From Chitiniphilus shinanonensis DSM 23277 (lineage in GTDB: Bacteria > Pseudomonadota > Gammaproteobacteria > Burkholderiales > Chitinibacteraceae), in contig NZ_KB895341.1 in NCBI RefSeq assembly GCF_000374805.1, positions 107,451 to 171,450 of the forward strand: a stretch of 64,000 nt of DNA, written 5' to 3'. Numbering within the stretch: position 1 is the first letter of the stretch; each line of letters opens with the position of its first letter. Under the pieces are notes generated by a model that searched no databases, was not told the origin of the DNA, and was given only the letters and a program-made list of their open reading frames with translations. The translations under genes and the position numbers were made by a program. Shown in pieces: positions 39,483 to 46,742 of the stretch.

Positions 39483-40040
39483 TTACCCTTCGACCGGCCG
39501 GCGGCGCCGGCTGCGGCCGCGCAGTTGCCACAGCACGTGCACGCGCCAGAACAGCTTCACCGCCAGGTAGCCGCCCACCGCCAGCAACGCGGTCAGCACC
39601 GGCAGCCCCACCAGCAGCGGCACGCCCAGCGACAGCGTCCAATCGCACATGGCGCGGCCCCATTCGAACCAGGTGTGGTCGGACCACGACGGCATCGGCG
39701 GCATGCGGTCGGTGCCGCGACGGCCGGTGACGAAGCCTCCGATCTGCACCGCCACCCAGTACAGCGGCCCGATGGTCAGCGGGTTGGTATAGAACGTGGT
39801 GAAGACGGCGACCGGCAGGTTGACGCGGAAGCCCAGCGCCAGCAGCGCGGCGGTGATGATCTGCAACGGCCCGGGGATCATGCCGCCGACGGCGCCGGCC
39901 GCGACGCCCCCGGCGACCGAGTGGCGGTTGAGGTGCCACAGGTTGGGGTGCATGAAGCGATGCGCGTAGCGACGCAGGAAAGCGTTCTGGTTGAGCTTGT
40001 CCTGATCGGGCAACACGTTGCGGAGGAACTTGCGAGGCAT
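39483..40040 (-). CDS. DUF2062 domain membrane protein
   Basis: The 185-residue protein carries the DUF2062 pattern: NRHSVAGGVAAGAVGGMIPG, NLPVAVFTTFYTNPLTIGP and two C-terminal hydrophobic segments. The function is unknown; the family often sits near cell-envelope lipid genes, as here next to the phospholipase D-VTT gene, from which it is separated by 130 bp on the same strand. Divergent from relA. Confidence 0.87.
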   Translation of the reverse strand: MPRKFLRNVLPDQDKLNQNAFLRRYAHRFMHPNLWHLNRHSVAGGVAAGAVGGMIPGPLQIITAALLALGFRVNLPVAVFTTFYTNPLTIGPLYWVAVQIGGFVTGRRGTDRMPPMPSWSDHTWFEWGRAMCDWTLSLGVPLLVGLPVLTALLAVGGYLAVKLFWRVHVLWQLRGRSRRRRPVEG

Positions 40041-40167
40041 GGAAGGAATCTGGCTGTAGGGGACGCCCCCGGCTTTAAGAGACTGGCCGAAACGGGCAAA
40101 ATTCCATCAGTTTTTTTCAATATCCGCGCAACGGCAGGGATGGCCGTTCGCGCAATGGGATCGTCAT

Positions 40168-42369
40168 ATGGTTGCAGTCACTCGTCCGCTTGCCCAATCC
40201 ATCGCGGAAGCGGCCGACCCGGTGCACTGGCTGGCCCAGCTCGCCCCCCGCTACAAAGCCGAGGACCTCGAACGCCTGCGCGGCGCCACCGACTGGGTGC
40301 GCGAATGCTACGGCGATGCCCGGCTGGAGGAAAGCACCGGCCCGCTGTTCCATCACGCCGTGGCCGCGGCGTCCATCGTGGCCGACCTCAACCTGGACGC
40401 CGATACCGTGATCGCGGCGCTGGCCTACGCGGTGCCCGAGCGCCGCGCCGGCGCGCTCGACACCCTGCGCGAGCGCTACGGCGACAACGTGGCGCGGCTG
40501 GTCGAGGGCGTGGGCCGGGTGAAGAAGCTGGACACGCTGGCCCACGCCTCGCAAGGCAAGCCGCAGGAGGCCGCCGCCCAGATCGAGGCGGTGCGCAAGA
40601 TGCTGCTGGCCATGGTCGAGGACATGCGCGTGGTGCTGATCGTGCTGGCCTGGCGCACCCAGACCATGCACGAACTGGTGAACGCCCCCGACGAGCTGCG
40701 CCGCCGCCGCGCCCGCGAAACGCTGGACCTGTTCGCCCCGCTGGCCAACCGGCTGGGGGTGTGGCAGATCAAGTGGGAGCTGGAGGACCTGGGCTTCCGC
40801 TACCTGGAGCCCGACACCTACCGCAAGATCGCCAAGCTGCTGGACGAGCGCCGGGTGGACCGTGAGCGCTTCATCGGCGAGGTGCTGGGCACGCTGCGCC
40901 GCGAACTGGCCGGCGCCGGCATCCACGCCGATCTGACCGGCCGCCCCAAGCACATCTACAGCATCTGGAAGAAGATGCAGAAGAAGAAGCTCGACTTCTC
41001 CGAGCTGTACGACATCCGCGCGGTGCGCGTGCTGGTGGACGATCTCAAGGATTGCTACACCGTGCTCGGCATCGTCCACAACCTGTGGCAGCCGATCCCC
41101 GGCGAATTCGACGACTACATCGCCCACCCCAAGGGCAACTTCTACCGCAGCCTGCATACCGCCGTGATCGGGCCGCAGGACAAGGCGCTGGAAGTGCAGA
41201 TCCGCACTTTCGAGATGCACGAGCACGCCGAGTACGGCGTGGCCGCGCACTGGCGCTACAAGGAAGGCGGCCAGGGCGACAGCAAGTACGAAGAGAAAAT
41301 CGGCTGGCTGCGCCAGTTGCTGGACTGGCGCGAGGACATGGCGCAGGAGACACAGCTGGCCGACGCCTTCAAGGCCGAGCTGTTCGACGACACCATCTAC
41401 GTGCTGACCCCCGCCGGCCGCGTGATCCCGCTGCCCAAGGGCGCCACCCCGGTCGACTTCGCCTACCACCTGCACACCGACCTGGGCCACCGCTGCCGCG
41501 GCGCCAAGGTGGACGGCGCCATCGTGCCGCTGTCCACCCCGCTGGAGACCGGCCAGCGCGTCGAGATCCTGGCGGCCAAGGAAGGCGGCCCGCCGCTGGA
41601 CTGGCTGCACCAGGGCTACGTGAAAAGCCACCGCGCCGCGCAGAAGATCCGCTACTGGATCCGCCAGCAGAACCTGGACGTGGCCATCGAATCGGGCCGC
41701 GCCATCTACGACCGCGAGGCCGCGCGCATGGCGCGGCGCGACGTCAATCAGGACGCCGTGGCGCAGCGCATGGGTTTCAAGGCCATCGAGGACCTGCTGG
41801 CCGCGCTGGGTCAGGGCGAGGTCACGCTGCGCGCGCTGGACGACGCGCTCACCTTCGACGACAAGCCGGCGGTCGAGGCCCCGGTCAGCGCCGAGGACGT
41901 GATCAAGGCCGCCCGCGCCGACCAGAAGGGCGAAGGCATCCTGATCGAGGGTGTGGACAAGCTGATGACGCTGCTGGCCAAGTGCTGCAAACCGGTACCG
42001 CCGGATGCGGTGGTCGGCTTCGTCACCAAGGGCCGCGGCATCTCGATCCACCGCAGCGACTGCACCACGCTCAAGCGCCTGGCCGCCGCCAGCCCCGAGC
42101 GGCTGATCAAGGCCGACTGGGGCCGCCAGACCAGCAACGTGTTCGCCACCGACCTGATGGTCGAGGCCCACGACCGTCCCGGCCTGCTGCGCGACCTGAG
42201 CGACGTGATGGGCCGCGAGAAAATCAACGTCACCGCCGTCAACACCCTGTCCAAGGACAGCCGCGCCCGGATGCGCTTCACCGTCGAGATCCGCAACGCC
42301 GACGAACTGGCACGCATCGTCGCCAAACTGAACGAAGTGAACGGCGTGCTAAGGGTGGATCGGATGTGA
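40168..42369 (+). CDS. relA: (p)ppGpp synthetase RelA
   Basis: The 733-residue protein has the long RelA/SpoT architecture: N-terminal hydrolase-like domain, synthetase, TGS (residues about 390-450) and C-terminal ACT. The hydrolase domain lacks the HD pair (FHHAVAAASIV, ALAYAVPER), and the synthetase loop reads EFDD, the form found in monofunctional RelA rather than the RxKD of SpoT. It should therefore synthesise but not degrade (p)ppGpp in response to stalled ribosomes. A separate SpoT is expected elsewhere. Convergent with the PEP-CTERM gene. Confidence 0.93.
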   Translation: MVAVTRPLAQSIAEAADPVHWLAQLAPRYKAEDLERLRGATDWVRECYGDARLEESTGPLFHHAVAAASIVADLNLDADTVIAALAYAVPERRAGALDTLRERYGDNVARLVEGVGRVKKLDTLAHASQGKPQEAAAQIEAVRKMLLAMVEDMRVVLIVLAWRTQTMHELVNAPDELRRRRARETLDLFAPLANRLGVWQIKWELEDLGFRYLEPDTYRKIAKLLDERRVDRERFIGEVLGTLRRELAGAGIHADLTGRPKHIYSIWKKMQKKKLDFSELYDIRAVRVLVDDLKDCYTVLGIVHNLWQPIPGEFDDYIAHPKGNFYRSLHTAVIGPQDKALEVQIRTFEMHEHAEYGVAAHWRYKEGGQGDSKYEEKIGWLRQLLDWREDMAQETQLADAFKAELFDDTIYVLTPAGRVIPLPKGATPVDFAYHLHTDLGHRCRGAKVDGAIVPLSTPLETGQRVEILAAKEGGPPLDWLHQGYVKSHRAAQKIRYWIRQQNLDVAIESGRAIYDREAARMARRDVNQDAVAQRMGFKAIEDLLAALGQGEVTLRALDDALTFDDKPAVEAPVSAEDVIKAARADQKGEGILIEGVDKLMTLLAKCCKPVPPDAVVGFVTKGRGISIHRSDCTTLKRLAAASPERLIKADWGRQTSNVFATDLMVEAHDRPGLLRDLSDVMGREKINVTAVNTLSKDSRARMRFTVEIRNADELARIVAKLNEVNGVLRVDRM

Positions 42370-42379
42370 TGGGTCGGCG

Positions 42380-42504
42380 AAACCCCAAATCTTGAACCAC
42401 AGAGGACGGTGAGCGCACAGAGGATCAGTGAGAAAGGCCTGACCTTGCGGTTTTCTCCGTGTAACTCCGTGTTCTCACCGTTCTCTGTGGTTCAAGGTGT
42501 GGGG
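42380..42504. repeat. Long inverted-repeat element, copy C
   Basis: Left arm aaccccaaatcttgaaccac and the complementary right arm ending ttcaaggtgtgggg, with a short centre of about 15 bp. It fills the whole gap between convergent relA and the PEP-CTERM gene, touching the latter's stop codon. Confidence 0.88.
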
Positions 42505-42505
42505 C

Positions 42506-43126
42506 TCAAGCCTTAGAGGTGCGCCGCGCCCGCATCACCCCCAGCAATCCCAGTCCGATCAATGCATAGGTGGCCGGTTCCGGCACCGGGCTGACGTTGG
42601 CGACGTTGAGCCGCACGGCAGGCATCACGTAGTTGGCGGTGCCTTTGCCTTCGGTGCCGTCGATCCGCGTGAAGTGGCCCTGGCTGAACGGCTGGTTCTG
42701 GTTGTCGTAGAAGAAGTTGGTGTACGGGCGGCCGAAATAGGAGAACTGCACGTGGTACAGGCTGCCGGCCAGCAGGCTGGTCTCGGGCAGCGTCAGGTCC
42801 AGCCACGACAGCGCGCTGGCGTCGGCGCTGGCGACCGAGCCTTGCCACAGCGTTTCGTCCTGGTAGATCAGCCCGTTGTCGACGTGCACCCGCGACAACG
42901 CCAGCCCCAGCGTGCCGGGCCGCAGTTGCTGGAACACGCCGATGGCATCGATGGTCAGGTTGGCGGTGGGACTGAACAGCACGCCCCGGCCCTGGGCCCA
43001 GCTGTCGTTGCTGTTGTGGGTGGTCAGCACCACCGCGCCGGGCGGCACGAACTCCACCACCTGGGCGTGCAGGCACGGCGCCAGCAGGGCGCCCAGGGTC
43101 AGGCCGAACACATGGACAATTTTCAT
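42506..43126 (-). CDS. PEP-CTERM sorted exported protein
   Basis: The 206-residue protein has a signal peptide (ending CLHA, residue about 21), a beta-rich middle, and the C-terminal sorting signal VPEPATYALIGLGLLG followed by basic residues. PEP-CTERM proteins are processed by an exosortase and usually go to the surface or extracellular matrix along with exopolysaccharide. No exosortase gene is in the window. The function of the mature protein is unknown. Confidence 0.87.
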   Translation of the reverse strand: MKIVHVFGLTLGALLAPCLHAQVVEFVPPGAVVLTTHNSNDSWAQGRGVLFSPTANLTIDAIGVFQQLRPGTLGLALSRVHVDNGLIYQDETLWQGSVASADASALSWLDLTLPETSLLAGSLYHVQFSYFGRPYTNFFYDNQNQPFSQGHFTRIDGTEGKGTANYVMPAVRLNVANVSPVPEPATYALIGLGLLGVMRARRTSKA

Positions 43127-43270
43127 TTCATGGCTCTCGCATCGGGCGAACGTTGATCGGAACGCGGCGTTTCACTGCGCCGCCGGATCAAGCTATGCGA
43201 TGGCAACGTCGCCGCCGCGATCACACGATGGGCGTCGCCGTCGGCATGCCGTGCGGAGCACGGATCGGGC

Positions 43271-43331
43271 CAAACCCCAAATCTTGAAACACAGAGGACA
43301 CGGAGAACACAGAGCAACACGGAGAAAACCA
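43271..43331. repeat. Inverted-repeat family, half copy D (left arm only)
   Basis: caaaccccaaatcttgaaac followed by acagaggacacggagaacac matches the left arms of copies A, B, C and F, but no right arm follows. The only copy between genes on the same strand. Confidence 0.8.
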
Positions 43332-43454
43332 ATCAGCAAGCACCGGCCTCGCCAGGCGGCAGGCGGCAGTCGGCATGTTCTGTAGCACGGTGCGCGATTT
43401 GGCACCTTTTAGCGCGCGATTTGACACGGGGTACTTTCGATAATCCACATGACA

Positions 43455-43478
43455 AATGGCCCGCAAATACGGGCCATT
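43455..43478 (-). terminator. Terminator of the effector/immunity unit
   Basis: A perfect 9-bp stem (AATGGCCCG / CGGGCCATT) with a 6-base loop is followed by TGTC on the minus strand, with TTT at the stem base. It lies 15 bp after the small membrane gene's stop. Confidence 0.6.
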
Positions 43479-43493
43479 GTTCTGGACGGCGAG

Positions 43494-43724
43494 CTAGGCT
43501 CGAAGCATCAAGTAGGCCAGGCACAGCCCCAGCACCGTGAACTTGAGCAGCAACCGATTTCGCAGTGAACGCACTTCCCGCTCGTCCTCCGCCGTCATGG
43601 TTTCCGACGTGTCTTGCGTCCAGTCATCGGGATAGGCGCCGCGCATGGCTTGGTAGAAGTCCAACACAATGCCTGCCAATGCGGCAAAGCCCAGGGCGAT
43701 AGCCAACCAGCTCAGAACCATCAT
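43494..43724 (-). CDS. Small two-helix membrane protein, candidate immunity protein
   Basis: The 76-residue protein has two hydrophobic segments, near residues 3-22 and 58-74, joined by a charged loop. I recognise no family. It overlaps the effector-candidate gene by 4 bp (ATGA) and is followed by a terminator. Its position after a PAAR gene and a putative membrane-acting effector suggests an immunity protein held in the inner membrane; this is inference from gene order. Confidence 0.6.
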   Translation of the reverse strand: MMVLSWLAIALGFAALAGIVLDFYQAMRGAYPDDWTQDTSETMTAEDEREVRSLRNRLLLKFTVLGLCLAYLMLRA

Positions 43725-44506
43725 TTTTCCGGGTAGTAGTAATCGAACGCCGTATCGGAGGCCAGCCCCGTCAATGCACCGCCAACCAGTGCGGAGAGGC
43801 CGACGACCCATCCTGCGGGATTGGACACCACAAGCGCGACGCCAGCGCCGGCCCCCAAAGCCCCCAACAGGCTGGCGCCTGTCGTGCTGGCTTCCTTGAG
43901 CGCCTGGCGCTCCTTGTCTTCGGCTTCCGCCACACTGTAAACCGATACCGCCAGGGAGAAGATCAGCAGCGCACGACCGGACATTTTGAAGTAGCGGATT
44001 TGGACGTTTACCTTTGGGTTCGTCCTGCCGGCGCTCTGGATAATTTCCAAATACACCTGATCCTGCTGCGCAGCCGAAAGCGCATTGAACGGGCTGCGGA
44101 ACATCGCCACCGCCTTCTCTTCGCAAAGTACCGACAGCAACTTGCCCTGCTGCTTGATGTGCTTTGCTAATGCCAGCCCGTAAGAGCTGGTTCTGGCCCG
44201 CGTCAAATCCATGATGTGGTTGCGGATGGCATTGGCAGTCTGAGCGCCTTCGTGAGGTGTGATCTCGCGCAACTTTACTCGCGCAAGAATCTCGTTGGAG
44301 GCGGCCTTGACCTTCGCCTGATAGTCCGCCCGAAGCTGAGCATCGTTGATGAACATGATGGAGAACGCAAAAGCTTCGTTCTCCATCATGGTCAATGCGG
44401 TCTTGAGTTCGCTCCCCGCAACGGGGTAGGTGCTGCCGTCATTGCTGGGGGTCGAGACGACGGTATCAGTCCCAAAGGTCTTGGATGCAGGGTAGAAGTT
44501 CGCCAT
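43721..44506 (-). CDS. Putative T6SS effector with glycine-rich membrane-active C-terminus
   Basis: The 261-residue protein has a helical, charged N-terminal two-thirds and a C-terminal region with two hydrophobic stretches (around residues 178-190 and 210-250). The second is rich in glycine and alanine (LLGALGAGAGVALVV, GWVVGLSALVGGALTGLA), resembling a glycine zipper. No enzyme motif is visible. It starts 3 bp after the PAAR gene and overlaps a small membrane protein gene, the order of an effector-immunity pair. A pore-forming or depolarising toxin is one reading; unknown function is the safe statement. Confidence 0.55.
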   Translation of the reverse strand: MANFYPASKTFGTDTVVSTPSNDGSTYPVAGSELKTALTMMENEAFAFSIMFINDAQLRADYQAKVKAASNEILARVKLREITPHEGAQTANAIRNHIMDLTRARTSSYGLALAKHIKQQGKLLSVLCEEKAVAMFRSPFNALSAAQQDQVYLEIIQSAGRTNPKVNVQIRYFKMSGRALLIFSLAVSVYSVAEAEDKERQALKEASTTGASLLGALGAGAGVALVVSNPAGWVVGLSALVGGALTGLASDTAFDYYYPEK

Positions 44507-44509
44507 GAG

Positions 44510-45070
44510 CTACATCATCAGTTCGTCGATACCGAGGATTTCCACGGTAATGGGCTTGGCGGCACTGCCGGTGTAGATACGCTGGGTCAAGCCTTCTTCA
44601 TCGGTGACCCCCTCGAACTTGCCAACGTCAGTCGCAACCCGATAGGGCTGCCGTGCCAGAGGCACGCCGGTCAACTCATCCGTGAGCAGCATCTGGTGGT
44701 CGAAGGATGAACCCGCTTCCTGCAAAAGGCTGTTCATGGCCGTTGCGGCCTTGCCCATCGACAGGCCAGCGACTGCGGTTGTCGCCGCCGATCCTCCAAC
44801 CGGTTCATGGGTAGCCAGTGTTTGCTTGCCAGGAATCAGCACCGCCCCGCACGCGGTCTTGTCGCCGGCGCGCGCAAGATGGCGCCCCATCAATTCGATG
44901 TTTCCGCCACCTTGCACAATCGCAAAGCTGCCTTTGCACTTTGGGCAGTAGGTCATGTCGCCCACGGTTGCGACGGGTTTGCCTTGGAAGGTCATGGGGG
45001 ACTGGGCGGAGGCCACCGTACCGCCGTGGCTGGTGGTGTCGCCCAACACAATGAAGAGCTTTCCGGGCAT
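44510..45070 (-). CDS. PAAR-domain protein with transthyretin-like C-terminus
   Basis: The 186-residue protein has a PAAR/DUF4150-like spike domain (residues about 1-100: VLGDTTSHGG, VATVGDMTYCPKC, GAVLIPGKQTL). Its C-terminal domain (about 125-186) resembles the transthyretin-like or prealbumin-like modules at VgrG/PAAR ends that bind effectors (LLTDELTGVPLA, VTDEEGLTQRIYT). PAAR proteins cap the type VI secretion spike. No other T6SS gene is in the window, so this is an orphan cargo island. ATG 45070 is chosen because the PAAR fold begins there; the longer frame is not conserved. Confidence 0.82.
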   Translation of the reverse strand: MPGKLFIVLGDTTSHGGTVASAQSPMTFQGKPVATVGDMTYCPKCKGSFAIVQGGGNIELMGRHLARAGDKTACGAVLIPGKQTLATHEPVGGSAATTAVAGLSMGKAATAMNSLLQEAGSSFDHQMLLTDELTGVPLARQPYRVATDVGKFEGVTDEEGLTQRIYTGSAAKPITVEILGIDELMM

Positions 45071-45387
45071 GCTTACAAGCTGCAACTGAATAGTTGTTGG
45101 CAATGGTAAGTCCGGGGTCTGGCCTCGACAAACCAATGCCCGCATTCGTTGTTGCAGCGCAAAGTTCTAGCGTAGACGCGCCTTTTCGTGTGCCACGGGG
45201 GCCAAACGCAGCGATAACGGCCTAGGCTGTGACCACAAATCCTTCCAGCTCACCATCCGGCGTCACCGCCAACCTGGCCAGCTCCCCCACCTCCCACATG
45301 AACGCCGCCTGCACGTGCGCATGGCACGCCAGTGCCACGGCGCCTTTCGTACGATTCACTTTGAATCAAAACGAATCGGGAGGCCCC
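45071..45387. other. Gap with gene remnants upstream of PAAR
   Basis: This 317-bp stretch holds a short minus-strand remnant ORF and the region upstream of a truncated antitoxin-like ORF. No intact gene is supported. The PAAR promoter presumably lies between 45071 and 45220. Confidence 0.4.
45222..45359 (-). pseudogene. Possible remnant of a gene's 3' end
   Basis: A 45-codon minus-strand frame with protein-like composition (MWEVGELARLAVTPDGELEG) ends in TAG. It is preceded by a stop and has no full-length family match that I recognise. It may be the tail of a decayed gene; it could also be chance. Confidence 0.25.
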
Positions 45388-45560
45388 ATGGCTCAAGGTG
45401 AAACCAAGGTTCTGACGGCGCATGTGCGGTTGCCACTGGCGGAAAAAGTCGATCAGATGGCCGCGCGCCTGGAGCGCTCTCGCGGCTGGATCATGAAACA
45501 GGCGTTGTCCGCATGGAGCGACCAGGAAGGAGCAGGCGGGCCTTGCCCGCCCAGAGTTAA
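45388..45560 (+). pseudogene. Truncated ribbon-helix-helix antitoxin-like gene
   Basis: From ATG 45388 about 47 codons encode a ribbon-helix-helix DNA-binding domain (TAHVRLPLAEKVDQMAARLE, SRGWIMKQALSAW) of the ParD/CopG type. At the point where family members continue with a helical toxin-binding tail the sequence runs into a half copy of the inverted-repeat element and no stop occurs in frame for a long way. No toxin gene follows. It looks like a toxin-antitoxin locus cut short by the repeat. Confidence 0.6.
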
Positions 45561-45618
45561 TTTTCTCCGTGAAACTCCATGTTCTCACCCTCCTCTGTGG
45601 TCCAAGATTTGGGGTTTC
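45561..45618. repeat. Inverted-repeat family, half copy E (right arm only)
   Basis: ttttctccgtgaaactccat followed by gttctcaccctcctctgtgg matches the right arms of the full copies. It directly follows the truncated antitoxin frame and precedes the convergent 45640-46557 gene. Confidence 0.82.
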
Positions 45619-45639
45619 AACCCTCCCCGCCCCGCAACC

Positions 45640-46557
45640 TCACCGCACCGCCGAGCGCGCCATGCGGATGTAGGTGTGGCGCCGGCCGCGGATGGCGATC
45701 GACAGCGCCATGATGTTCTCCGGCACGGCGATGCCGGTGAAGCCGCAGTCGCCGATGTGCAGCATGTCGGCGCCGGCGCGCTTGGCGGACAGCGCGATCT
45801 CGCGCACGGTGGCCTCGTCGGCGCCCTCCTGGCTGGTGCCGATGGCCGCCAGCACCAGGGCGCCCGCCTGCTTCACCCGCGCGATGGTGTGCGCCAGATC
45901 GTCCTCGCGCACGCCGGGCACGGTGCCGGGTGCGGGCAGCAGCACCACGTCGGCGCCGGCCTGGGCGAAGCGCACGGCGGCGTCGCCGGGCGCCGCGTCG
46001 CGGGTGCCGGACGAGTGCATCTTGCCGGCGATCACCAGCCCGCCGAAGTATTCGCGCGCGTCGCCGATGGCGCGCTCGATCTGCGCGTTGGTCACGCCGG
46101 TCTTGGGGTTGCCGGTCAGGCAGACGAAGTCGCAGCCCAACGCCTTGGCCTGGGCCAGCGCGCGCGGCGTGGCGGTGCGGCCCTCGGCGATCGCCTCAAG
46201 CTGTTCCAGCGCGTCCGACTGCGCCGCCACCGGCTCCAGGTTGACGCCCACCGGCAGGCCGGTCAGCCGCTTGAGCACCGGCACCGGGCTGCTGTGGTCG
46301 CCGCCGTCCGCCGGCACGCGGGCGTGGTCCAGCCCGACCACCACCGGGGCGAATACGTCCAGCATGTTGAGCAGCAGCAAGTCCGCGCCGAACGCCTTGA
46401 CGATCTCGCCATTGGTCACGTCCGGGTACAGCGGCGGCGCGACCACGATGGTCTCGGCCACCACCGTGCGGCCTTCGGCCGCCAGGATCGACTGCTTGAG
46501 GGATTCCCTGTCCAGCGCGCGGAAATCGGACGCGCTGCAATCGAGGATGCGCTTCAT
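45640..46557 (-). CDS. Conserved TIM-barrel-like protein of unknown function (DUF7916-like)
   Basis: The 305-residue protein has the alternating hydrophobic-strand pattern of a TIM barrel and conserved stretches such as MKRILDCSASDF, FVCLTGNPKTGV and GADMLHIGDCGFTGI. I recall this family as widespread but uncharacterised, sometimes beside sugar phosphotransferase genes; no such genes are near here. No signal peptide. It is a single-gene unit divergent from the first chemoreceptor. Possibly an aldolase-like or phosphosugar-binding enzyme, but no catalytic motif is certain. Confidence 0.65.
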   Translation of the reverse strand: MKRILDCSASDFRALDRESLKQSILAAEGRTVVAETIVVAPPLYPDVTNGEIVKAFGADLLLLNMLDVFAPVVVGLDHARVPADGGDHSSPVPVLKRLTGLPVGVNLEPVAAQSDALEQLEAIAEGRTATPRALAQAKALGCDFVCLTGNPKTGVTNAQIERAIGDAREYFGGLVIAGKMHSSGTRDAAPGDAAVRFAQAGADVVLLPAPGTVPGVREDDLAHTIARVKQAGALVLAAIGTSQEGADEATVREIALSAKRAGADMLHIGDCGFTGIAVPENIMALSIAIRGRRHTYIRMARSAVR

Positions 46558-46668
46558 CGGACACTCCTTTAGCGAGACGAAAACGCTACCGTGCCACGGT
46601 CGTCCGGCCAGGGGTAGGGGCTGCGATAACCATTAGGCATGGCCCCTCTCGATTTAGGCCCTTTCTCA

Positions 46669-46696
46669 TTGCACCGCAACAAACCGCTGGTTATAC
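46669..46696 (+). promoter_or_regulatory. Probable sigma-70 promoter of the first chemoreceptor
   Basis: TTGCAC (46669-46674), a 16-bp spacer and TTATAC (46691-46696) lie 46 bp before the start codon. The motif TGGTTAT(A/C)CCT in this area recurs upstream of the second chemoreceptor gene. Confidence 0.5.
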
Positions 46697-46742
46697 CTGT
46701 CATGGTTTTTCCTCAGTAAAACCAGAGACATAGAGGTTCGCC

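Larger units (their letters stand above)
43127..43493. other. Intergenic region with half repeat, terminator and direct repeats
   Basis: The 367-bp gap holds a single arm of the inverted-repeat family (43271-43331), a pair of 14-bp direct repeats gcgcgatttg(g/a)cac at 43392 and 43414, and a terminator hairpin at 43455. Composition drops toward AT near the effector gene. No coding sequence is supported. Confidence 0.5.

Noticed and set aside
40168..42369. Bifunctional SpoT
   Set aside because: The HD metal-binding pair is missing and the synthetase loop reads EFDD, as in monofunctional RelA.
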